Assembly: GCF_010093065.1 (NCBI RefSeq)
Contig: NZ_CP048113.1
Span: 4,712,001 to 4,776,000, forward strand
Origin: Chitinophaga agri
GTDB taxonomy: Bacteria > Bacteroidota > Bacteroidia > Chitinophagales > Chitinophagaceae
Reading direction: 5' to 3'
DNA: 64,000 nucleotides
In this document: one piece after another, positions 36,573 through 43,899 of the stretch
Layout of the letters: each line of letters begins with the position of its first letter
Numbering within the stretch: the stretch's first letter is position 1
Notes under the pieces: model-generated
Told to the model about the DNA's origin: nothing
Database searches by the model: none
The model's input: the letters and a program-made list of their open reading frames with translations, nothing else
Position numbers and translations under genes: made by a program

Positions 36573-37337
36573 TTACGCCCAGATCTCGTTAGCAGCAGTA
36601 AGTATCACCGGCTTGCCATCTGTTACAATGATCGTGTGTTCATGTTGTGCTACAAAACTACCATCATTGGTCACCAGCGTCCAGCCATCACCCATATCAT
36701 ACGCATAGGACGCCTTCGTAGAAATGAACGTCTCAATAGCCACCACACTGTTCTTACGGAAACGGTTCTTATTCATACGATCATAATAGTTGGGGATCTC
36801 TTTCGGCTCTTCATGCAGACTTCTGCCTACACCGTGACCTACCAGGTTCCTGATCACCCTATAGCCCATTTTCTTTGCAGCTGTTTCTATCAGATGACCC
36901 ACATCAGCGATCTTCACACCTCCTCTGATCTCGTTGATGGCTTTCTGTAAGATCTGTTTGGATGCATTCACCAGCGGATTATGATTATAAATATCATTGC
37001 CTATGACAAATGATCCTCCATTATCCCCCCAGTAACCATTCAGTTCTGCAGAAACATCGATGTTCAGCAGGTCGCCTTCCTTCAGTATTTTATTTTCAGA
37101 CGGAATGCCATGTGCCACTTCATTATTCAGACTGATACATGTCCATCCAGGGAATCCGTACGTCAGTCTGGGAGCGGATTTTGCACCCAGTTCATTCAGC
37201 AGCTTCCCTCCATATTCGTCCAGTTCTCTTGTAGACATTCCCGGTGTTGCATACTCACGCATCTTCTTCAGTGTAATACCAACGGCTTCACTGACTGCCT
37301 GCATACCGGAAAGATCTGTATCAGATGTGATTGACAT
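36573..37337 (-). CDS. map: Methionine aminopeptidase, type I
   Basis: 254 residues, normal for type I. Metal ligands sit in the expected places: NEVAHGIPSE near residue 80 (His), LLNIDVSAELNGYWGD near 95 (Asp), GHGVGRSLHEEP near 170 (His) and VVAIETFIS near 200 (Glu). It removes the N-terminal Met of nascent proteins. It lies 8 nt downstream of tmk on the minus strand, so they are one operon. Confidence 0.95.
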   Translation of the reverse strand: MSITSDTDLSGMQAVSEAVGITLKKMREYATPGMSTRELDEYGGKLLNELGAKSAPRLTYGFPGWTCISLNNEVAHGIPSENKILKEGDLLNIDVSAELNGYWGDNGGSFVIGNDIYNHNPLVNASKQILQKAINEIRGGVKIADVGHLIETAAKKMGYRVIRNLVGHGVGRSLHEEPKEIPNYYDRMNKNRFRKNSVVAIETFISTKASYAYDMGDGWTLVTNDGSFVAQHEHTIIVTDGKPVILTAANEIWA

Positions 37338-37345
37338 ACGCTTTA

Positions 37346-38032
37346 TTATTTAGTGATATTATGAATGATCGCTGCATGAATTTCTTCAATAGAACGCATC
37401 TGACCCTTCTCATCGTAACAGATGATCTTTGTGACAGTAGGATCTGTATCTGCTAATATTTCATACTCCTTTTTCACTGCCAGCTGTAAGGAAAAATCCT
37501 TCTCATGTATATCTTCTTTTCCATTCAGGTATTGCCTGTCTTCCGCAGCACGTCTTTTAGTCAATGCCTGCTCAGTATGGGTAAAAGGAACATCGAGGTA
37601 CACGGAAAGATCAGGGCGTGGAATACGGTTGTACTCATATTCAAACATATTGATCCAGTCACGCAGCGATTGTTTTTCTTCGCCAGTTTTCAGCTTAGCG
37701 CACTGAAAGGCAATATTGGATAATACATAGCGGTCCACCAGTACCACATATCCATTAGCCAGCCATTCATTGATTGTGTGCGAAAAGGCTTTCCTGTCTT
37801 CTGCAAACAACAGGGCGACCAGTTGCGGATGAACATCTTTCACCTCTCCAAATTCACCACGAAGGAACTTTGCGATCAGTTCTCCGAAAACCCCTTCCTG
37901 CACAATAGGAAAGTGTACGAACCTTGTTTCTATTCCCTGGTTGCTGAAAAACTGTCTGAGTAAATCAATCTGGGTGGACTTGCCTGCTCCATCCAATCCT
38001 TCGATGGCTATAAACCTGCTGTTGTTTTGCAT
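37346..38032 (-). CDS. tmk: Thymidylate kinase
   Basis: 228 residues. The P-loop GLDGAGKST lies at residues ~14-22, the DRYVLSN motif near residue 100, and the lid region with RRAAEDRQYLNG near residue 160. It phosphorylates dTMP to dTDP. It is in a minus-strand operon with the M1 peptidase gene upstream (36 nt) and map downstream (8 nt). Confidence 0.93.
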   Translation of the reverse strand: MQNNSRFIAIEGLDGAGKSTQIDLLRQFFSNQGIETRFVHFPIVQEGVFGELIAKFLRGEFGEVKDVHPQLVALLFAEDRKAFSHTINEWLANGYVVLVDRYVLSNIAFQCAKLKTGEEKQSLRDWINMFEYEYNRIPRPDLSVYLDVPFTHTEQALTKRRAAEDRQYLNGKEDIHEKDFSLQLAVKKEYEILADTDPTVTKIICYDEKGQMRSIEEIHAAIIHNITK

Positions 38033-38068
38033 TAAAATCAGTTAAAAACTATCCGGCAAAGATACCAC

Positions 38069-40942
38069 TTATTCAACGAACGGGGTTTCTCCGCCTGTAT
38101 CCCCCGCCACATCAATAAAAAAGTGATCTTCATCTACCATAAAATCTGCCGCCTGCATATTTTTCAGCGTCAAGGTCTTCCAGGCAGTCGTCGGGTAGAT
38201 AAAAGCCATCTGGTGAGCGGCGGTAGTGACTTTTACAGGCATGTCAAAAGCAGCTACATCAGCCTTCCATCGGTACTTTACTACCAGATTTGTACCCTGT
38301 TCCTTTGTCAGAAACTCCAGTTTTGGTAAATGAGGATATTTCAGGTACTGATCAAAGAAAGGAGTATGATCATGCCGGGTAAACCTGTTGATATAGCCGA
38401 CAAGGCTATCTGAAGAAAGCGTCTGATAACGGAAATGTTGTTGGATCCCCCGTAAAAGGTCAAACCACAATGTGTCGTTATGCAACACACTTCTGAACGT
38501 ATGCAGCATGAGACTACCTTTGGAATACATATCCCCAATATCATAGAAAATGTGGTTAACATCGTATACCCCGATCACCGGCTCCTTATTCGCAACACCG
38601 CTTTTCTGATTATTGAGGTAGGCCGTAGCCGATGTGGTGTCTAAGAGGTCTTCGATCATCAGCGCTTCTGCATAGGTAGCAAACGCCTCATGCATCCACA
38701 TATCTGCCATGTCCCGGCAGCTGATCGCATTGCCCCACCATTCATGAGCCGATTCGTGCCATACCAGTGCAGGATATTCCAGGTTCATGCCTTTGCCGAT
38801 CTTTCCGAAACACACCCCACTCTGATGCTCCATCGGATAGGGGCTTTCCAGCAGGGTAAAACCATCCCTGCGAAAGGCATACCTACCGAAGTACTTCTCG
38901 AAACAAGCCAGCATAGGGGGTATTTTCTTCAGGAGCTTTTGTCCCTCCTTGAGATTATACGGCATTACGTACAGGTCAATCGTCAGCGTGTCCCCACTGA
39001 TGTACAGGTCCGTCAGATGCGCATATTTACCAATGCAAAAACTAGCATTGTAGTTGTTGATCGGATAGGTCACCTGCCATTCAAAACGGGTTTTGCCAGT
39101 ATCTACCGGTAGTTTACGCAACAGGCGGCCATTGGAAATTTCTGTGAATCCATTGGGCACCGTCACCCAGATCCGCATACTATCCGGTTCGTCGGACAGA
39201 TGATCTTTACATGGCCACCACAAACTAGCCCCCGAACCCTGGCATACTACCTGTACCCATGGATGCCCATCATCATCCTTGTCCCACAGTACTCCGCCGT
39301 TCATAGAAATACTTTTATCGGGTATCTGCGGAACACCCTCATAGAAAACGGTGATCTCTCCGGTACTACCTGCCAGCTGCTCTTCCGGAAACTGAACAAA
39401 CACAGCATCATATTCCCGGGTATAATGCAACGGTTTGCCTTTGTAAAGAATACGCTCAATCTGCATATTGGCGTACAGATCGATCTGCATCCGGCTAAAA
39501 GCCGATCCGACCTTATACCTGATCCTGTTATTTCCTTTCAGGTAATGTTTATCCATATCCACATCAACATCCAGGTGATAGAACGTCACATCATAACAGG
39601 AGCGGAGTGGTGATAACTGCCCCCGAAGCGTATCTCCCCTGATGAAACCATTTTTTCGGTTAGATATGCGGGAAACGGGCACAACTGGTTCAGCCTGCTT
39701 CTTCAATGAATCAGGTAGTTCGGGTTGCAAAATATTGTAGTGCTCCCAGAAGGCAGCATCATAGTTATTACCGACCAGGTAATTCATGGATGTTTCACGG
39801 CTGCTGACATCCGTCTGAAACCGCTGTACGCTGTCTTTATTCACATCCGTGATCAGCAGGTTAAAATCTCCCTTCCAGGGAACGTCCCGCATGTTCCGCT
39901 TATGGCTGTTGATAATAATATCCCAATGCCGGCTAACAGTATGGAGATAATACTTTCCATGATAAGGCCGATAGGACAAAACAAGCTTCAGTCCGCTGAA
40001 ATCAAATCCCGCACCGACCACCTTCGACATCAGCGTATACCTGATCCCGCCTTTTCCATGCTTATTCACCCAGTCATTACCCTGTGGTGTTGTTTCTATT
40101 TCATACCGTACAATAGCTAATGACCCTTCATCTATATAAATGCGTCCTTTTACTAACCCCTTCCGGTGATTTTTCCTGGGCGCTATCTGTACCACCTGTA
40201 AATAATGGTCATCCTCTGAAACCGTCTCCAGTAATGTATAGTCATAGTAGCGATAGTTATCCGGCGCCAGCGGACTGTTTTGCACAGCGTTATATTTCAC
40301 AATATCCTCACCGAGGGAACTATATGCCGTATTCCTGATATTTCCCATCCAGTTATATAAAACCGGGTCGTTATTGGGGCGTGCAGGCATCTTCCTGCCT
40401 TTGATGAGCCGTATCTGATCACGGTAGGTCTTATCCACCCGGAAGGTCTTGTAAATATCCAGTACAGACTCATTATAGTTCAGGGTGTCATTATTTAAAC
40501 GTATGTCTTCCCTGTAAAAGCCGGTCATCCTGCTATCAGCTGTATCATAATTCACAGGGATAGCAGCAATAGCCTTCTTCAGGAGGTCAAGGCCGCTACG
40601 CGGCTGAACGGCAACTTCCGGCAGGGATATGACAGCCCGTTCCAGTGGGATATTTACAGCGGGACGATCTTCAGTGAATACCCGGGTCACGGACCGGTAG
40701 CCAATACAGGAGATCAACACACTATCTGCCGATAAATGCACCGGTATTTTAAAGGTAAAGTCACCCTGCGTGTTGGTGACGGTACCGGTACTACCATTCT
40801 TCAGTTGAATATTTACAGCGGGAATAGGTTGGCGGCTGGCAGCATCAGTAATACGCCCTGATATGATGATAAACCGTTCCTGTCCAAAAGAAAAATGAGG
40901 GATCAGGAGTAAACAGGCGACAACTAGCAATCGTATGTACAT
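38069..40942 (-). CDS. M1-family metallopeptidase with N-terminal carboxypeptidase-like domain
   Basis: 957 residues. The start at 40942 gives a clean signal peptide (YIRLLVVACLLLIPHFSFGQ); an upstream ATG at 40990 would add a 16-residue non-signal leader. A carboxypeptidase-like beta-sandwich (residues ~20-100) is followed by a non-catalytic region, then the M1 peptidase domain with HESAHEWWGN near residue 700 and the third ligand Glu in MHEAFATYAE. The conserved zinc ligands are all present. It is secreted or periplasmic, unlike the usual cytoplasmic PepN. Confidence 0.9.
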   Translation of the reverse strand: MYIRLLVVACLLLIPHFSFGQERFIIISGRITDAASRQPIPAVNIQLKNGSTGTVTNTQGDFTFKIPVHLSADSVLISCIGYRSVTRVFTEDRPAVNIPLERAVISLPEVAVQPRSGLDLLKKAIAAIPVNYDTADSRMTGFYREDIRLNNDTLNYNESVLDIYKTFRVDKTYRDQIRLIKGRKMPARPNNDPVLYNWMGNIRNTAYSSLGEDIVKYNAVQNSPLAPDNYRYYDYTLLETVSEDDHYLQVVQIAPRKNHRKGLVKGRIYIDEGSLAIVRYEIETTPQGNDWVNKHGKGGIRYTLMSKVVGAGFDFSGLKLVLSYRPYHGKYYLHTVSRHWDIIINSHKRNMRDVPWKGDFNLLITDVNKDSVQRFQTDVSSRETSMNYLVGNNYDAAFWEHYNILQPELPDSLKKQAEPVVPVSRISNRKNGFIRGDTLRGQLSPLRSCYDVTFYHLDVDVDMDKHYLKGNNRIRYKVGSAFSRMQIDLYANMQIERILYKGKPLHYTREYDAVFVQFPEEQLAGSTGEITVFYEGVPQIPDKSISMNGGVLWDKDDDGHPWVQVVCQGSGASLWWPCKDHLSDEPDSMRIWVTVPNGFTEISNGRLLRKLPVDTGKTRFEWQVTYPINNYNASFCIGKYAHLTDLYISGDTLTIDLYVMPYNLKEGQKLLKKIPPMLACFEKYFGRYAFRRDGFTLLESPYPMEHQSGVCFGKIGKGMNLEYPALVWHESAHEWWGNAISCRDMADMWMHEAFATYAEALMIEDLLDTTSATAYLNNQKSGVANKEPVIGVYDVNHIFYDIGDMYSKGSLMLHTFRSVLHNDTLWFDLLRGIQQHFRYQTLSSDSLVGYINRFTRHDHTPFFDQYLKYPHLPKLEFLTKEQGTNLVVKYRWKADVAAFDMPVKVTTAAHQMAFIYPTTAWKTLTLKNMQAADFMVDEDHFFIDVAGDTGGETPFVE

Positions 40943-40990
40943 GGCTTCTTTTTTAAAGCAAAAGAAGCGCGTACCCCCCATTCTATCCAC

Positions 40991-41006
40991 TCAAATCCGG
41001 ATTTGA
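40991..41006. promoter_or_regulatory. 16-bp perfect palindrome TCAAATCCGGATTTGA
   Basis: The dyad lies about 50 bp ahead of the M1 peptidase start and 30 bp past the AraC gene's stop, both minus strand. A second dyad, TAGTTT-TT-AAACTA (41008-41021), adjoins it. The second could be part of a transcript end; the first could be an operator. No binding protein can be named. Confidence 0.4.
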
Positions 41007-41035
41007 ATAGTTTTTAAACTACTCATTTACAGCAT

Positions 41036-42169
41036 TTAAGCAGTTTTATTCTGATTGTTCATGTATTCCCGCGGTGACATGCCGGTGTTGTTACGGAATG
41101 CCCGTTGAAAAGTGGGAAGAGAATTAAACCCGGACTCATAGGCAAGGCTCAGGATGGTAAACTGCTCCTGTTGAGCCGCTGCGATCTTTTCCTTAAAGGC
41201 AGAAATGCGGTATTCGTTCACAAACTCATTAAAGCTTTTCTGAAGATGCTGATTCAGGACAGCCGAGATGGTTTTCTGAGGTAGGCGGACATGTTGTGCC
41301 AGCAGCGATAGGTTTAACTCCGGATTGAGATATAACTTATCCTGTTCCATTGCTTTGATCAATAACGGAACAACTTCGTCAATCACCGAGGGCGGAATAG
41401 GAGCGGGGCTGGTAACTGCCTTTTGTATAGCGACCGTCTCTTCTGCCGTCATCATATACCCCTTTATCCCCAGGTAGTAGATCAGCACCACCAGTGGTAT
41501 ATACACCGGATACCAGTCTACCATGTTCAGCAGCCAGTCTGTGTAACGGGGTATTACATAAGGCACCAGGTAAATGAGCCAGATCAGCTGGAAAACCAGG
41601 AAGACCTGCAGGAACTGTTTTATCCAGTGAAAACGTTTCTCATTGTCGGTTCGCGCAACTGACAGATAGCGGTAGGAAAGGTATACGTAGACTGTTGTAG
41701 AAAGCCAGCGGGGAATATCCGAATAAACATTGTACGTATCTATGAAAATAGTCCACGGTTCCGGGTTTTTAGACAACCGGCCGGCCAGCATACCGCCGAC
41801 GAAGACCATAGCAGCCAATTGCGGAACGATATCGATAATAGCGGTATAAAACAGAGGACGATGGCTGCGGGTTATTGTAAATGTGGGATCAAGACTAGAC
41901 CTGACATACAAATAGATCAATGGTCCCAGTGGCATAATAATAATCAGTGGCACAAAGTTCATCAGGAACCGGAACAGGGGAATGGCGTCCGGCCAGCTGG
42001 CCATGGCAATATGCAGATTGAGACAGGCCATGGCGATCAGCAATATTAGTACTGCCAGCAAACGATCTCTTGCTGGCCGCTTTTTTGCGAAGAACAGCAG
42101 CGCACTCATAATGAGGCCCTGCAACGCGCCAAGCAACATCAGGGTACCAAATATTCCGGAAAAATGCAT
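41036..42169 (-). CDS. AraC-family transcriptional regulator with membrane-embedded N-terminus
   Basis: 377 residues. About seven hydrophobic segments occupy residues ~1-235, then a C-terminal AraC/XylS DNA-binding domain (SAVLNQHLQKSFNEFVNEYR, then TILSLAYESGFNSLPTFQRAFRNNTG) spans ~280-377. Such 7TM-AraC regulators are typical of Bacteroidota and probably sense signals in the membrane. Target genes are unknown; the M1 peptidase gene downstream is a possible neighbour target. Confidence 0.88.
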   Translation of the reverse strand: MHFSGIFGTLMLLGALQGLIMSALLFFAKKRPARDRLLAVLILLIAMACLNLHIAMASWPDAIPLFRFLMNFVPLIIIMPLGPLIYLYVRSSLDPTFTITRSHRPLFYTAIIDIVPQLAAMVFVGGMLAGRLSKNPEPWTIFIDTYNVYSDIPRWLSTTVYVYLSYRYLSVARTDNEKRFHWIKQFLQVFLVFQLIWLIYLVPYVIPRYTDWLLNMVDWYPVYIPLVVLIYYLGIKGYMMTAEETVAIQKAVTSPAPIPPSVIDEVVPLLIKAMEQDKLYLNPELNLSLLAQHVRLPQKTISAVLNQHLQKSFNEFVNEYRISAFKEKIAAAQQEQFTILSLAYESGFNSLPTFQRAFRNNTGMSPREYMNNQNKTA

Positions 42170-42205
42170 TGGGTTAATTTACCTACTGAAGGTACGTCAC
42201 CCCGA

Positions 42206-42577
42206 TTATGATGCCATATATTTTTCTCTGGATGCACGAATACCGTCGATGTGCACAAGCGCCCATTTCGTTAAAGCCTCAACATGAGGCAACAGGCTCA
42301 TGCCTCTGTCGGTCAACGTATACTCGACACGTGGCGGTATTTCCGGGAATACTTTACGGGTTACCAGTCCATCAGCCTCCAGTGATTTCAACGTTACCGT
42401 CAGCATTTTCTGAGAGATATCTCCAATGACGTGATGCAGCTGGTTGAAGCGCATTGTTCCTTCTTCGCCCAGCACAATGATCACCAGCATAGACCATTTG
42501 TCGCCTAAGCGGTCCAAAACACTCCTTACAGGGCAATTCCCATCAATAGGCAGATATTTTTCCCACTTATCTTTCAT
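42206..42577 (-). CDS. HxlR-family transcriptional regulator
   Basis: 123 residues from the ATG at 42577 (MKDKWEKYL). Landmarks are NCPVRSVLDRLGDKWSMLVI, LGEEGTMRFNQLHHVIGDIS, KMLTVTLKSLEADGLV and PRVEYTLTDRG, which make a winged helix of the HxlR/MarR-like type. The Cys near residue 13 sits where redox-sensing HxlR proteins often have one. A start at 42628 would run through the intergenic dyad. It is divergent from an NmrA-type oxidoreductase, like the E. coli ytfH/ytfG pair. Confidence 0.88.
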   Translation of the reverse strand: MKDKWEKYLPIDGNCPVRSVLDRLGDKWSMLVIIVLGEEGTMRFNQLHHVIGDISQKMLTVTLKSLEADGLVTRKVFPEIPPRVEYTLTDRGMSLLPHVEALTKWALVHIDGIRASREKYMAS

Positions 42578-42603
42578 GATAACAAATTGAATATCAGTAA
42601 TAG

Positions 42604-42688
42604 TTACTTTCTGGTAAGATGCTGACAACGCGGTGCCTTCTTGTTTGCAATACCTCGCCGCTCTACCTTTGACTTACCAAAAGTAAGT
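42604..42688. promoter_or_regulatory. Two GTAAG/CTTAC dyads between hxlR and the oxidoreductase gene
   Basis: ACTTAC-N5-GTAAGT lies at 42672-42688 and the related TTAC-N6-GTAA lies at 42604-42617. Both are in the divergent intergenic region and share the same core (TTACTTT-GGTAAG). They fit HxlR-type operators. They suggest control of both genes by the local HxlR protein. Confidence 0.55.
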
Positions 42689-42727
42689 TAAAGTAAATCA
42701 GTAAGCAATATTATCAAATCTAAGAAA

Positions 42728-43603
42728 ATGGGTAAAATACTTATAACAGGCGTAACAGGTCACCTGGGTGGTGCCGTGCTGAACAAATTACTGGCAAAAG
42801 TGCCTGCATCGGAAGTGAGGATACTGGTTCGTGATGAAGCAAAAGCAACCGCATTCAAGCCGCTGGGTGTGGAAATAGCGCTGGGCACCTATGATGACAA
42901 GGCTTCTCTGGTAGCCGCGTTCAAAGGTATTGACAAACTGTATTTCGTATCCGGCAATGATGTGGCCAACCGTGGCCCTCAGCATGAGAATGTGGTACAA
43001 GCCGCTACAGAGGCGAAAGTAGGGCACGTTGTCTACACCAGTTTCCAGCGTAAAAATGAGTCAGACACTGCGCCACTGGCATTCCTGGCGGCCACTCACC
43101 TGCTGGCGGAGAAACTGCTGAAAGCATCCGGCCTGACATATACTATTCTGGAGCATGCGTTGTATGCTGAAGTGATCCCAATGTTTGCAGGCGAAAAAGT
43201 CCTGGAAACAGGAGTGATATTCCAGCCGGCGGGCGACGGTAAAACCGCCTTTGCACTGCGTGAAGACCTGGCAGAAGCAGGGGTAGCCGTACTGACAGGA
43301 GAGGGACATGAGAACCGCAGTTATGAACTGACTGGTCCGAAAGCATTATCCTATGCGGATATCGCAGCATTGATATCAGCAGCCAGCGGTAAAAACATTA
43401 CCTATGTGTCTCCGACGGTGGAAGTATTCAAGGCAGAACTCACAAAGGCAGGTGTACCCGCTATCTACATTGATCTGTTCGCAGGGTTCAGCGGTGCGAT
43501 CAAAGACGGGGAATTTGCAGGCGTCACAGATGATCTGGAAAAGCTGATCGGTCGTAAAGGCGGCAGCGTGGAAGCGTATGTGAAGAGCGTGTATGGGAAA
43601 TAA
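42728..43603 (+). CDS. NmrA/QOR2-like NAD(P)-binding oxidoreductase
   Basis: 291 residues. The Rossmann signature is ILITGVTGHLGGAVLNKLLA, followed by VRDEAKATAFKPLGVEIALG and HVVYTSFQRKN near residue 100. It matches the atypical SDR family of E. coli YtfG (quinone oxidoreductase 2) and NmrA. Together with the divergent HxlR regulator, it probably forms a redox- or electrophile-responsive unit. Substrate is not shown. Confidence 0.85.
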   Translation: MGKILITGVTGHLGGAVLNKLLAKVPASEVRILVRDEAKATAFKPLGVEIALGTYDDKASLVAAFKGIDKLYFVSGNDVANRGPQHENVVQAATEAKVGHVVYTSFQRKNESDTAPLAFLAATHLLAEKLLKASGLTYTILEHALYAEVIPMFAGEKVLETGVIFQPAGDGKTAFALREDLAEAGVAVLTGEGHENRSYELTGPKALSYADIAALISAASGKNITYVSPTVEVFKAELTKAGVPAIYIDLFAGFSGAIKDGEFAGVTDDLEKLIGRKGGSVEAYVKSVYGK

Positions 43604-43623
43604 TACATCCATAATATATTAAA

Positions 43624-43654
43624 ATAAATGCTCCGTCTCCGGCGGAGCATTTAT
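43624..43654 (+). terminator. Terminator of the NmrA-type oxidoreductase gene
   Basis: A 12-bp stem, ATAAATGCTCCG paired with CGGAGCATTTAT, has a 7-nt loop. No long T run follows, so it is a moderate call. Confidence 0.6.
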
Positions 43655-43711
43655 CTTTCAGAGATCCCCCTCAGATAACATGGCCCCGGATACTACAACC
43701 GTCTATCACTT

Positions 43712-43727
43712 TCACACTTAAGTGTGA
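43712..43727. promoter_or_regulatory. 16-bp perfect palindrome TCACACTTAAGTGTGA
   Basis: It lies about 170 bp ahead of the T9SS-sorted surface protein gene. Perfect 8-8 symmetry and a site upstream of a gene suggest a regulator site, but no regulator is identified. Confidence 0.4.
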
Positions 43728-43822
43728 CGATACCATTCCTTTTTCTTACCGTTTTTTGCACTCTATTTCGGGGGGGACAATTCTTTTGCTGCTGGTCTGA
43801 TAACATTTTAGTCCCAGTACAA

Positions 43823-43830
43823 TATATTTG
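43823..43830 (+). promoter_or_regulatory. -7 promoter element TATATTTG
   Basis: It matches TAnnTTTG exactly and lies about 70 nt before the ATG at 43900. No good -33 element at the usual spacing was seen, so the promoter is a moderate call. Confidence 0.45.
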
Positions 43831-43899
43831 TATATACCTGTTTGTTAGGATGCAACCAGTTACCCTGCTATCATTATCCTTTAAGTCTTTTTGTTACCT

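Noticed and set aside
40996..41012. A 17-bp exact match (TCCGGATTTGAATAGTT) also found at 48923-48939
   Set aside because: One exact 17-mer match within 64 kb is not surprising, and the second copy lies inside a coding region. I do not treat it as a repeat family.
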